Shown: positions 43,286 through 52,084, counted from the stretch's first letter. The stretch: DNA of 54,190 nt from Amycolatopsis thailandensis (GCF_002234405.1 NZ_NMQT01000088.1:1-54190), one strand, 5' to 3'. Notes: generated by a model not told the origin, from the sequence alone. Made by a program: numbers and translations.

Positions 43286-44014
43286 ATGGCGGGAAAGCAG
43301 GACAAGGAAGCAGCGAAGCTGGCCAAGAAGGAGAAGCGTGCCGCGAGCAAGGCTCGCCGCGGGCAGATCTTCGAAGCCTTCAAGATGCAGCGCAAGGAAG
43401 ACAAGGCGCTCATCCCCTGGATGGTCGGATCGCTCCTGGTCATCACCGGTGTCGTGTTCGGCATCGGGTTCATCTTCGACGTCCACTGGGTCGTGCTGCC
43501 GCTGGGCGTTCTGCTCGGCGCGCTCGCCGCTGTGATCATCTTCGGCAGGCGGGTCCAGAAGACCGTGTATTCGAAGGCCGACGGGCAGCCGGGCGCTGCG
43601 GCCTGGGCGCTCGAGAACATGCGGGGCCGTTGGAAGGTGACGCCGACCGTGGCGGCCACGACCCAGCTCGACGCTGTGCACCGAGTGCTCGGCGGCCCGG
43701 GTGTCGTGCTCGTCGCCGAAGGTGCCCCGCACCGTGTGAAGTCCCTGCTCGTGCAGGAGAAGAAGCGGGTGTCCCGCCTGATCGGTGAGACCCCGATCTA
43801 CAACGTGATCATCGGCAACGAAGACCAGCAGGTTCCGCTGAAGAAGCTTCAGGGCTACCTCATGAAGCTTCCGCGCAACCTCAAGCCCGCGCAGGTCGAC
43901 GCATTGGAAGCGAAGCTCGCCGCCCTCGGCAACCGCGGCGCGGCGATGCCCAAGGGCCCGATGCCTGCCGGCGCGAAGATGCGCAACGTCCAGCGCACCA
44001 TCCGTCGCCGCTGA
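43286..44014 (+). CDS. DUF4191 membrane protein
   Basis: 242-residue protein of the actinobacterial DUF4191 family (Rv2219 position, upstream of glnA). A Lys/Ala-rich cytoplasmic start (KEAAKLAKKEKRAASKARRG), two membrane helices at about 50-93 (MVGSLLVITGVVFGIGFIF; LGVLLGALAAVIIF) and a soluble C-domain. ATG 43286 lies 7 nt after TATCCT (43273-43278), so it is probably leaderless. Function unknown. Confidence 0.9.
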   Translation: MAGKQDKEAAKLAKKEKRAASKARRGQIFEAFKMQRKEDKALIPWMVGSLLVITGVVFGIGFIFDVHWVVLPLGVLLGALAAVIIFGRRVQKTVYSKADGQPGAAAWALENMRGRWKVTPTVAATTQLDAVHRVLGGPGVVLVAEGAPHRVKSLLVQEKKRVSRLIGETPIYNVIIGNEDQQVPLKKLQGYLMKLPRNLKPAQVDALEAKLAALGNRGAAMPKGPMPAGAKMRNVQRTIRRR

Positions 44015-44023
44015 CCAAACCAG

Positions 44024-44072
44024 CATCAGGGGTCCTTTGCTGCCGCTACGCGGTAGTAAAGGACCCCTGATG
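44024..44072. repeat. Dispersed repeat, divergent inverted pair
   Basis: CATCAGGGGTCCTTTGCT-type left arm (44024-44046) and AAAGGACCCCTGATG-type right arm (44050-44072). The outer 12 bp differ from the main family on both arms yet still pair, as does the inner GGTCC/GGACC. It follows the DUF4191 gene and is its likely terminator. Confidence 0.85.
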
Positions 44073-44118
44073 CGTTTCCGGGCAAAGAACTGTCGGTGGG
44101 TGGTCGCATGATCACTGG

Positions 44119-45072
44119 GTGGACACAACCTCAACCGCCTTGCAGAAGGCGCTGGCAGCGATGTTCCCAGACGGCGTGGCCGCTCGGGCGAAACTTGTCG
44201 CCCTCGGACACTCCCATTCCTGGATCTCTCGCCGTTGCCGCGAAGGCGGTCCGTGGCGACGTCCCATCCCCGGCGTCATCCTCCTGACCAACGGCACGCC
44301 GACCAGACGTCAACTCCTGAAGGTCGCACTGACTCACGCAGGCCCTGCGGCGATGCTCACCGGAGTCCAGGCAGCAAGGCTGTACGGAGTCCGAAGACTT
44401 CCGCCGGAGAGACGGGCCCACACCCTGATCCCTCACCGGAGCAAGGTCGCCACCTGGGGATTCGCCATCGTCGAACGAACGATCCACCTGCCGGAACCAG
44501 TCGAGATCGACGGGCTGCCGGTAGCTCCACTCGCACGGGCTTTGATCGACGCGGCCCGGCGCATGGACGAACTCCAAGCCGTGCGCGAGATGATCCACGA
44601 CGCTGTCCATCGCGGGCTTTGCACTCCGGAGGAACTTCGAGAGGAGCTGGCGCAGGCCAGCACGATCGGCTCGGCACTCCCCCGGATCGTCATCGGCGCG
44701 CTCCAAGATGGCGTCGACTCCGCTGTCGAGCAGTGGCTGGAGACCGTACTAGAGCGCAGCGGTTTGCCAACGCCGATACGGAAGGTCGAACTACGGACTT
44801 CGGACGGAGAGATCGTCGGTGTCGCCGACGCTTGGTGGCCGAAGGCCGGCGTCGCGATTCAAATCCGCTACGACGAAGTCGCTCTCGAACGGGACAAGGC
44901 GCCCGAAATACCCTCGCTGGTCGCCGAGGGCCTCATCGCCGTCCAGGTAAGTCCTGCGCGCCTACGCGACGAGCCGCTGATGGTGATCCAGGAACTACGA
45001 GCGGCTCACCGTCGCGCTCGGCAACGACCGCCTCCGAAGCTCGGCAGTACTCCTGCGGCACCGGCCGCCTGA
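44119..45072 (+). CDS. AbiEi-type HTH / degenerate nuclease-fold protein, paralogue B
   Basis: 317-residue paralogue of the gene at 37752: shared GGPWRRPIPGVILL, the same order of helix-turn-helix (AKLVALGHSHSWISRRC), middle domain (VEIDGLPVAPLARALIDAAR) and C-terminal fold (VGVADAWWPKAGVAIQIRYD). In DUF559 relatives the last block carries a catalytic Asp/Glu-x-Asp; here the pattern is incomplete. It is inserted between DUF4191 and the RDD gene, which are adjacent in Mycobacterium. GTG 44119. Confidence 0.75.
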   Translation: MDTTSTALQKALAAMFPDGVAARAKLVALGHSHSWISRRCREGGPWRRPIPGVILLTNGTPTRRQLLKVALTHAGPAAMLTGVQAARLYGVRRLPPERRAHTLIPHRSKVATWGFAIVERTIHLPEPVEIDGLPVAPLARALIDAARRMDELQAVREMIHDAVHRGLCTPEELREELAQASTIGSALPRIVIGALQDGVDSAVEQWLETVLERSGLPTPIRKVELRTSDGEIVGVADAWWPKAGVAIQIRYDEVALERDKAPEIPSLVAEGLIAVQVSPARLRDEPLMVIQELRAAHRRARQRPPPKLGSTPAAPAA

Positions 45073-45104
45073 CCACCGCCGGTGCCGTGGCCGCTTCCTT
45101 CGGC

Positions 45105-45127
45105 GGGAGCAAAGGTCCCCTGCTCCC
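45105..45127. repeat. Dispersed repeat, single unit between convergent genes
   Basis: GGGAGCAAAGGTCCCCTGCTCCC folds on itself with 7-bp outer arms. It lies between convergent 3' ends, 9 bp before the RDD stop codon. Confidence 0.8.
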
Positions 45128-45136
45128 CTCCCAAGG

Positions 45137-45622
45137 TCATCGCATGCGGATCACAACGGTCCCGGTCAGCCGGTCCAGCCAGCTGCGGCCGTCGATGTTG
45201 CGGATCGCGGCCGGGATGATCAGGAAGGTCAGTGCCGCCCGTACCACCGCCCGCCACACTCCGACCATTTGCGCGCCGTCGAGCCTGGCGACACGGGCTC
45301 CGACCACCGCCATACCGGGAGTGAAGCCGAAGAAGGCGGCGGGAATGACGGTGATCGCCGCCCAGACACCCACCGACCAGAGGTTGAACGTCTGCATGAC
45401 GGCGGGATCCTGAAGGCTCGGCGTCACGAAAAGAGTGGTGACGAGCGAGGCCAGGACCAGGTCGATGACCAGTCCGAGGAGACGTGCCCCGCCGCCCGTC
45501 ACCGAGCCGACACCCGATTGGGGCAAGCCGAGTCGCTCACCGCGCCACCGCTGCGTACCCTCGCCACCGGCCGTCGTTCCATCCCCGGCTCCGGGTAGCC
45601 ATTCTCCGGTCCATCTCGCCAC
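45137..45622 (-). CDS. RDD-family membrane protein
   Basis: 161-residue protein of the RDD family (Rv2219A position), with membrane helices near GARLLGLVIDLVLASLVTTL, WSVGVWAAITVIPAAFFGF and a third at FLIIPAAIR. The N-terminus VARWTGEWLPGAGDG matches the expected family start, so I use GTG 45622; an ATG at 45655 is possible. Divergent from glnA; its promoter shares the GlnR-box region. Role unknown. Confidence 0.85.
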   Translation of the reverse strand: MARWTGEWLPGAGDGTTAGGEGTQRWRGERLGLPQSGVGSVTGGGARLLGLVIDLVLASLVTTLFVTPSLQDPAVMQTFNLWSVGVWAAITVIPAAFFGFTPGMAVVGARVARLDGAQMVGVWRAVVRAALTFLIIPAAIRNIDGRSWLDRLTGTVVIRMR

Positions 45623-45689
45623 CCATCCAGGGTATGCCGGTGGCGCGGGACACATTCGCCCTGGTCGACTACCCGATATCGCCGCCCCG

Positions 45690-45743
45690 TTAACACCGGC
45701 GAAACATACGGGTGACGGTCGGGCAACACCGCGCTCTTAGCGT
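45690..45743 (+). promoter_or_regulatory. GlnR box and glnA promoter
   Basis: TTAAC-n6-GAAAC-n6-GTGAC-n6-GCAAC at 45690-45727 matches the actinobacterial GlnR consensus (gTnAC-n6-GaAAC, twice) in all four half-sites with two mismatches. A -10 box TAGCGT follows at 45738-45743. GlnR would activate glnA under nitrogen limitation. Confidence 0.8.
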
Positions 45744-45794
45744 GAGCCGAAGAGAGTACTGCCGCCGGCAACGAACGAGAAGGAGTCACCGAGG

Positions 45795-47219
45795 GTGCCC
45801 ACTACTCCAGACGACATTCAGCGCCTTATCGCCGACGAGAACGTAGAGGTCGTCGACGTCAGGTTCTGCGACCTGCCCGGCGTTATGCAGCACTTCACCG
45901 TTCCGGCGAAGGCGTTCAACGAAGAGGCCTACGAAGAAGGCCTGGCCTTCGACGGCTCCTCGGTGCGTGGTTTCCAGTCGATCCACGAATCCGACATGCT
46001 GCTCCTCCCGGACCCCGAGACTGCGCGTATCGACCCGTTCCGCAAGGCGAAGACGCTGTCGCTGAACTTCTTCGTGCACGACCCGTTCACCCGCGAGGCG
46101 TACAGCCGCGACCCGCGTAACATCGCGCGCAAGGCCGAGCAGTACATCGCGGAGTACGGCGTCGCCGACAACGTGTTCTTCGGCCCGGAGGCCGAGTTCT
46201 ACATCTTCGACTCGATCCGGTTCGACTCCGCCGAGCACGCCTCGTTCCACGAGATCGACTCCGTCGAGGGCTGGTGGAACACCGGTGCCGACGTGCCGGG
46301 CGGCAACCAGGGTTACAAGACGAAGTTCAAGGGTGGTTACTTCCCCGTCCCGCCGGTCGACCACTTCGCCGACCTGCGCGACGAGATCGTCCAGAAGCTG
46401 CAGGGCTCTGGCTTCGAGATCGAGCGTGCGCACCACGAGGTGGGCACCGCCGGTCAGACCGAGATCAACTACAAGTACAACACGCTGCTGCATGCTGCGG
46501 ACGACCTGCAGCTGTTCAAGTACATCGTGAAGAACACCGTGTTCGCCGCCGGCAAGACCGCGACCTTCATGCCGAAGCCGCTCGCCGGTGACAACGGCTC
46601 GGGCATGCACTGCCACCAGTCGCTGTGGAAGGACGGCACGCCGCTGTTCCACGACGAGTCGGGCTACGCGGGTCTGTCCGACACCGCACGCCACTACATC
46701 GGTGGTCTGCTCAAGCACGCGCCGAGCCTGCTGGCCTTCACCAACCCGACCGTCAACTCGTACCACCGGCTCGTGCCGGGCTTCGAGGCGCCGGTCAGCC
46801 TGGTTTACTCGCAGCGGAACCGGTCGGCTTGTGTCCGTATCCCGATCACGGGCAACAACCCGAAGGCCAAGCGTGCCGAGTTCCGGTGCCCGGACTCGTC
46901 CGGCAACCCGTACCTGGCCTTCTCGGCGATGATGATGGCCGGCCTCGACGGCATCAAGAACAAGATCGAGCCGCCGGAGCCCATCGACAAGGACCTCTAC
47001 GAGCTCCCGCCGGAGGAGGCCCAGAACGTCAAGCTCGTTCCTGGCGACCTCGGTGCGGTTCTCGACACGCTGGAGGCCGACCACGACTACCTGCTCGAGG
47101 GTGGCGTGTTCACCCCCGACGTGATCGACACGTGGATCTCCTACAAGCGTGAGAACGAGATCGACCCGCTGCGGCTGCGCCCGCACCCGTACGAGTTCTC
47201 GCTGTACTACGACGTGTGA
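45795..47219 (+). CDS. glnA: Glutamine synthetase, type I
   Basis: 474-residue GSI-beta enzyme making glutamine from glutamate, ammonia and ATP. Motifs: FDGSSVRGF, FGPEAEFYIFD, GSGMHCHQSLWKDG, NPTVNSYHRLVPGFEAP and the adenylylation loop KDLYELPPEE with Tyr402, the target of GlnE encoded 0.7 kb downstream on the other strand. GTG 45795 follows GAGAAGGAG. Transcription probably GlnR-activated; a terminator follows at 47245. Confidence 0.98.
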   Translation: MPTTPDDIQRLIADENVEVVDVRFCDLPGVMQHFTVPAKAFNEEAYEEGLAFDGSSVRGFQSIHESDMLLLPDPETARIDPFRKAKTLSLNFFVHDPFTREAYSRDPRNIARKAEQYIAEYGVADNVFFGPEAEFYIFDSIRFDSAEHASFHEIDSVEGWWNTGADVPGGNQGYKTKFKGGYFPVPPVDHFADLRDEIVQKLQGSGFEIERAHHEVGTAGQTEINYKYNTLLHAADDLQLFKYIVKNTVFAAGKTATFMPKPLAGDNGSGMHCHQSLWKDGTPLFHDESGYAGLSDTARHYIGGLLKHAPSLLAFTNPTVNSYHRLVPGFEAPVSLVYSQRNRSACVRIPITGNNPKAKRAEFRCPDSSGNPYLAFSAMMMAGLDGIKNKIEPPEPIDKDLYELPPEEAQNVKLVPGDLGAVLDTLEADHDYLLEGGVFTPDVIDTWISYKRENEIDPLRLRPHPYEFSLYYDV

Positions 47220-47244
47220 TCGTGCGGTAGGAACACCAAGAGCA

Positions 47245-47286
47245 CGCCGGTGGTGAGGTGCGGAATCGCCCTCACCACCGGCGTTT
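47245..47286 (+). terminator. Terminator of glnA
   Basis: CGCCGGTGGTGAGG (47245-47258) pairs perfectly with 47270-47283 across an 11-nt loop, followed by TTT. It may also serve the convergent thioesterase gene. Confidence 0.85.
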
Positions 47287-47308
47287 CTTATTGGTCTGGC
47301 AGGGGCGC

Positions 47309-47743
47309 CTACTCCGAAGTGGAGAGAACCTTCAAGTCGACGCCTGCTCGCTCGATGCGGCCGCGGGGGTCATCCACCAGCTTGCGTCGCTCGAGATCCA
47401 TCAGCCCCAGGGTGCAGGTGATCTCCGCGGAGAGAGTGCCGTCGACCTTGTAGATGTTCGAGTCCATGTGGAAGGTCTTGCCGGTGCCGAACTTGGCGTC
47501 ACAGGTCACGTCCACGACGTCACCGGCCCGGAGTTCGCGCCGGAACACGATGTGGGACTCAAGCAGCACGAAGGCGAGATTCGCGTCTCGCATGCCCGAG
47601 TTGAGGCCACCGGCGAGTTCCATCAGCTCAAGTCTGGAGACCTCGCCGTAGGAGTGGTAAACGGCGTGGTTGAGATGGCCGAGAGTGTCCAGCTCGTAGT
47701 GCCGCACCTTGATCCGGGTGCGAAAAGGTTCGCGCACAGTCAC
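47309..47743 (-). CDS. Acyl-CoA thioesterase (4HBT hotdog fold)
   Basis: 144-residue hotdog-fold enzyme: HYELDTLGHLNHAVYHSYGE contains the family Asp/His/Asn pattern, and FRRELRAGDVVDVTC the second strand block. I choose GTG 47743; the open frame upstream to 47818 would be translated from a repeat unit and is not protein-like. Probably hydrolyses acyl-CoA; substrate unknown. It converges on glnA. Confidence 0.85.
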   Translation of the reverse strand: MTVREPFRTRIKVRHYELDTLGHLNHAVYHSYGEVSRLELMELAGGLNSGMRDANLAFVLLESHIVFRRELRAGDVVDVTCDAKFGTGKTFHMDSNIYKVDGTLSAEITCTLGLMDLERRKLVDDPRGRIERAGVDLKVLSTSE

Positions 47744-47784
47744 CGGTCCACTGTAAGCGTCGCTCCCTATCCACGACGCCGAGT

Positions 47785-47852
47785 GTGAGCAAGGGACCTT
47801 TGCTATCGCCTCGTCCATGCACGGCTGGCGATAGCAAAGGTCCCTTGCTCAC
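47785..47852. repeat. Dispersed repeat, inverted pair
   Basis: Units at 47785-47809 and 47828-47852 form a perfect 25-bp stem (outer GTGAGC/GCTCAC) with an 18-nt loop. It lies between the glnE 3' end and the thioesterase start on the same strand. Confidence 0.9.
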
Positions 47853-47871
47853 TTCTTGCAGGTCGGAGAGG

Positions 47872-50844
47872 TCAGCCCTGGTAGAAGAGGGTCTCCACAA
47901 CCGCGTGGGCACGTCGCGTCGTCCGCCGATAGGCGTCGAGAAACTCGCCTGGATCGTCATCGGCCGAGTAGCCGAGCACCCGCGCGACCGCGGCGAGGTC
48001 TCGCCCGGAGCTCGGGATCTCGTCGACTGCCTTGCCTCGGACCAGCATCCCGGCATTCCGGACACGCGTCGCCAGTAACCATGCTTCGGTCAGGGATTCG
48101 ATCTCGGCGGGTTCGGCGAGACCCGCTTCCGCTGCGGCTTTCAGCGCCTCGATCGTTGAAGTGGTCCGAAGCCCCTCAACTTCATGGCCATGACGCAGCT
48201 GCATGAGCTGCACAGTCCACTCCACGTCGGCGAGCCCTCCTCGCCCGAGCTTCGTGTGTCGTGTCGGGTCGGCGCCCTTCGGCATCCGTTCCGTCTCCAC
48301 GCGCGCCTTGATCCGCCTGATCTCTCGCACCCGAACCGCGTCAAGACCTGCCTGCGGGTAGCGGATGGGGTCGATCATCGCGATGAACCGCGCGCCGAGG
48401 TCGTCGTCACCGGCGATGAACCGCGCCCGGAGCAGCGCCTGCGATTCCCAAACCTCTGCCCATCGACCGTAGTAGCTGCGGTAGGACTCGAGGGTCCGTA
48501 CCAAGGGACCACTCCGCCCTTCTGGACGGAGGTCGGCGTCGACGACCAACGCCGGATCGGGGCTGGGCGCCCCGAGAATCTTACGAACAGTCTCAGCGAC
48601 AGAGGAAGCGAACTTCGCCGCTTCGGAGTCCGACACTCCTTCGGTCGGCTCGCATACGAAGAGGACGTCCGCATCGGACCCGTAGCCGAGTTCGGCCCCA
48701 CCCAGACGTCCCATGCCGATGACGGCGATCTTCGCGGGCGTTTTACCGAGCTCTGCCTGACGCTGGCGAAAGGCAGCGGCCAAGGCACCTTGCAGCACGG
48801 CGACCCACACACTCGACAACGCGGCGCAGACCGCGGGGACTTCAAGCAACCCCAGCAGGTCCGCTGATGCAATTCGCAGCATCTCGTGTCGTCGGAGCGA
48901 TCTCGCGGCCGCGACCGCGGCGTTCAAACCCGGCTGACGTCGCACTGCGGCTCGCAGCGAAGTGGCCACTTCAGCCGGCGTGCGACCGGCCAAACGCGTG
49001 GGATCGCCCAGCAGCTGCAGCACTTCGGGCGCTCTCGCCAGCAGATCGGGCACCAGTCGTGACGTGCCCAGCAAGAAGGCGAGCCGCTCGACGACGGCAC
49101 CCTCGTCCCGAAGGACCCTGAGGTACCAAGGCGTTGCTTCGAGTGCCTCCGAGACCTTTCGATAGGACAGAAGGCCACGGTCAGGGTCCGGGGTGTCAGC
49201 GAGAAGGTCCAGCAGGACCGGCAGCAGGGCCTGTTGGATGGCCGCACGGCGTGACATTCCCGCGGTCAGTGCCTTGATGTGCTGAAGGGCTCCATCCGGT
49301 GCGGCGTAGCCGAGTGCGGCGAGACGGCTCTCTGCCTGCTTCGTCGTCAGCCGTAGTGCTTCGGTCGGCACGTTCGCGACCGATTGCAGCAAGGGTCGGT
49401 AGAAGAGTTTTTCGTGAAGACGTCGGATGCTCTGCAGGTGGCGGCGGAACTCCGCCAGCAGCACGTCCCCCTCGCTTCGGCCCCGGGCGGGCCGCACTCC
49501 GCTCGCCCTCGCGATCGTTCGCAGCTCGTCGGCATCCGAAGCGGCAGGAAACAGGTGTGTACGCCGCAGTCGGCGGAGCTGGAGCCGGTGCTCGATCGTC
49601 CGGAGGAACTCGTACGAAGATCCGAGCTCCGCAGCATCCTTCCGGCCGACGTACCCGCCTTCCCCCAGCGCGGCGAGTGCGTCCATCGTGGACGGAGAAC
49701 GCAGGTCCGCGTCGATCCGACCGTGGACCAGCTGTAGCAACTGTACGGCGAACTCGACGTCGCGAAGGCCACCGCGCCCCAGCTTCAGCTCACGTTCGGC
49801 GTGTGCCGAGGGCACATGGCCTTCGACACGGCGCCGCATCTTCTGGACCTCGGGGACGAAATTCTCCCGATCGGCCGCCGCCCACACCTTGGGTGCGACC
49901 ATCTCCGCGTACTGACGTCCGAGGTCGGCGTCGCCTGCGACCGGCCGTGCCTTGAGCAGCGCCTGGAACTCCCAGGTCTTGGCCCACTTCTGGTAGTAGA
50001 CGGCATGTCCGTCGAGGGTTCGGACCAAGGCGCCCGCCTTACCTTCCGGACGCAACGCCGCGTCGACCTCGAAGCATGCCTTGCCGACCACGCGCATCAT
50101 CGTGCTGGCGAGTCGCGTCGAGATCGAAAGATCCCCATCGCCGACGAAGATGACATCGACGTCGCTCACGTAGTTCAGCTCTCGGCCACCGCATTTACCC
50201 ATCGCGATCACGGCCAACCGACCTTCGACGCCGGCGCTCACCTCAGCCTCCGCGACCTGAAGCCCCACCGTCAGCGCGGCTTCGGCGAGCCTGGTGAGCT
50301 GAGCTCCGATCTCGGCATAAGGAGGCTGGTAGAGACCTGATTCGACCAGGTGGCCGAGGTCGGCAGCCGCGATCCCGAGGAGGAGCTCGCGGTACCCGGC
50401 GCGAAGAGCCTGCTCTGCCTCGAGCCCCGTGACCAGTTCGCCTTCCGACCGTAAATGGTCGAGGAGACGGCTCACGTACTGATCCGGCTCGGTGCTCTTG
50501 TCGGCTTGGAGGGTCCGCCAGCAGTCGGTGTTCGCGACCAGGAAGTCCGCGAGCGCACTCGACGTGCCCAAGACACCGAGCATCCGGCCGCGGAAGGTTC
50601 GGTTGGTGCGAAGCGCCTGGTCGAGCTCATTCCAGGCAGCCGGGTCGGCTTCCCTGATCCGGTCGAGCCCGCTCAAGGCGAGATCAGGATCCGCCGCTCG
50701 GGAAAGTGCTGACAAGACGTCGGCGGCGGAGCCGTCCGCGCCGGATTCGGTCCACCAACCGGCAGCACGCAGCTGCCCGTCGGCACGGGGGTCGGTGAAG
50801 CCGTATCTCGCCACGGAAGCGGTCGGCCTGGCGCGCTCAACCAT
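47872..50844 (-). CDS. glnE: Glutamine-synthetase adenylyltransferase/deadenylylase
   Basis: 990-residue bifunctional enzyme that adds AMP to, and removes it from, Tyr402 of glutamine synthetase. Two nucleotidyltransferase domains: N-terminal with GGRELNYVSDVDVIFVGD and C-terminal with GYGSDADVLFVCE, each followed by DADLRPEG or DAALRPEG (second metal Asp block) and a helical HD-like region. ATG 50844. Full length, no frameshift. Adjacent to glnA, as in Mycobacterium. Confidence 0.97.
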   Translation of the reverse strand: MVERARPTASVARYGFTDPRADGQLRAAGWWTESGADGSAADVLSALSRAADPDLALSGLDRIREADPAAWNELDQALRTNRTFRGRMLGVLGTSSALADFLVANTDCWRTLQADKSTEPDQYVSRLLDHLRSEGELVTGLEAEQALRAGYRELLLGIAAADLGHLVESGLYQPPYAEIGAQLTRLAEAALTVGLQVAEAEVSAGVEGRLAVIAMGKCGGRELNYVSDVDVIFVGDGDLSISTRLASTMMRVVGKACFEVDAALRPEGKAGALVRTLDGHAVYYQKWAKTWEFQALLKARPVAGDADLGRQYAEMVAPKVWAAADRENFVPEVQKMRRRVEGHVPSAHAERELKLGRGGLRDVEFAVQLLQLVHGRIDADLRSPSTMDALAALGEGGYVGRKDAAELGSSYEFLRTIEHRLQLRRLRRTHLFPAASDADELRTIARASGVRPARGRSEGDVLLAEFRRHLQSIRRLHEKLFYRPLLQSVANVPTEALRLTTKQAESRLAALGYAAPDGALQHIKALTAGMSRRAAIQQALLPVLLDLLADTPDPDRGLLSYRKVSEALEATPWYLRVLRDEGAVVERLAFLLGTSRLVPDLLARAPEVLQLLGDPTRLAGRTPAEVATSLRAAVRRQPGLNAAVAAARSLRRHEMLRIASADLLGLLEVPAVCAALSSVWVAVLQGALAAAFRQRQAELGKTPAKIAVIGMGRLGGAELGYGSDADVLFVCEPTEGVSDSEAAKFASSVAETVRKILGAPSPDPALVVDADLRPEGRSGPLVRTLESYRSYYGRWAEVWESQALLRARFIAGDDDLGARFIAMIDPIRYPQAGLDAVRVREIRRIKARVETERMPKGADPTRHTKLGRGGLADVEWTVQLMQLRHGHEVEGLRTTSTIEALKAAAEAGLAEPAEIESLTEAWLLATRVRNAGMLVRGKAVDEIPSSGRDLAAVARVLGYSADDDPGEFLDAYRRTTRRAHAVVETLFYQG

Positions 50845-50895
50845 CGGCTTCCACCGTAGTCGCCCTTGCGCCCGTCACCAGGCGGACGCGCAAAG

Positions 50896-50953
50896 GAGCA
50901 AGGGACCTTCGGTGTCGTCTCACGCCCGGCGGTACCAAAGGTCCCTTGCTTCG
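50896..50953. repeat. Dispersed repeat, partly decayed inverted pair
   Basis: Left unit 50896-50918 has CTTCGGTGTCG in place of CTTTGCTATCG; right unit 50931-50953 has GGTACC for GATAGC. The outer 13 bp still pair well, the inner part less so. The right unit ends one base before the pit stop codon. Confidence 0.8.
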
Positions 50954-52084
50954 CTAGGCGGCGATCCTGCCGACTTCCTGTTCAGGAACGGTCGAAGTAG
51001 GGCTGGCGAAGCTACCGGCGTTGACTGGGCTCCGGCGCGAAAGCAGGTAGATGCCGACGCCGATGACCAGGCCGATTACGCCGACGGCGATGGTGCCCAC
51101 CGTGCCTGTCGAGGTCACAAGGCCGGCCGCGGCGCCGACGATGGCCGCAGCCGGAAGCGTGAACAGCCAAGCGATCACCATGCGGCCGGCAGTGCGCCAG
51201 CGGACCGGGGACTCGTTCCGGCCCACGCCGGAGCCGACGATGCCTCCGGAGCAGACGTGGGTCGTCGAGAGAGGAAAACCGAAGTTCGTCGAGGCGAGGA
51301 TGACCGCCGCCGAACTGGTCTGTGCTGCGAAACCTTGCGGACCATCGATGTCCGTCAGGCCCTTACCGAGCGTGTAGGTGATTCGCCAGCCACCCAGATA
51401 CGTGCCGAGCGCCAGCGCCAACGCCGCGCTGACGATTACCCAGAGCGGTGGCCCCGCCCCCGCTGGGAGGGTTCCGGCGGTGATCATCGTCAGCGTGATG
51501 ACACCCATGGTCTTCTGCGCGTCGTTCGTGCCGTGGGCAAGCGATACCAGTGAAGCCGAAATGATCTGTCCAACTCGGAAGCCGGCGGTGCGGCCTCGAC
51601 GGACAAAGATCCGATAGACGAAGTACGTCACGATCATCGCGGCGAGGCCTGCCAGGACAGGCGACAGCGCCGCCGGAACCAGGACCTTCTCGACGATCTT
51701 TCCGAAATGGACGGAGTCCGTTCCGGCCGACACCCAGGTGGCACCGATCAGGCCACCGAACAACGCGTGAGACGAGCTGGACGGTAGGCCGACGAACCAG
51801 GTGACCAGGTTCCACACGATCGCCCCGACCAGGCCACCGAACACGATCGCCGGCCCGATCTTGGTGTCATCGACCAGTCCATTCGAGATGGTCTTGGCCA
51901 CTTCGACCGAGAGGAAGGCTCCGACCAGGTTCAGGACCGCGGAGATCGTCACCGCGACCTTGGGTCGCAACGCCCCGGTGGCGATCGACGTCGCCATCGA
52001 GTTGGCCGTGTCATGGAAACCGTTTGTGAAATCGAAAATTAGGGCCGTGACGACGACGAGCACGACCAACACTGAGGGCTCCAC
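50954..52084 (-). CDS. pitA: Inorganic phosphate transporter, Pit family
   Basis: 376-residue low-affinity phosphate permease with about ten membrane segments and the two PHO-4 signatures FDFTNGFHDTANSMATSIAT and SLAHGTNDAQKTMGV, the repeated halves that form the transport path. GTG 52084 follows GGAGG. No PhoU homologue adjoins it, and I see no clear PhoP box upstream. Confidence 0.94.
   Translation of the reverse strand: MEPSVLVVLVVVTALIFDFTNGFHDTANSMATSIATGALRPKVAVTISAVLNLVGAFLSVEVAKTISNGLVDDTKIGPAIVFGGLVGAIVWNLVTWFVGLPSSSSHALFGGLIGATWVSAGTDSVHFGKIVEKVLVPAALSPVLAGLAAMIVTYFVYRIFVRRGRTAGFRVGQIISASLVSLAHGTNDAQKTMGVITLTMITAGTLPAGAGPPLWVIVSAALALALGTYLGGWRITYTLGKGLTDIDGPQGFAAQTSSAAVILASTNFGFPLSTTHVCSGGIVGSGVGRNESPVRWRTAGRMVIAWLFTLPAAAIVGAAAGLVTSTGTVGTIAVGVIGLVIGVGIYLLSRRSPVNAGSFASPTSTVPEQEVGRIAA

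Noticed and set aside
47744..47818. N-terminal extension of the thioesterase (MDEAIAKVPCSH...)
   Set aside because: The extension is a translation of a repeat unit and does not match the hotdog family start; GTG 47743 fits.
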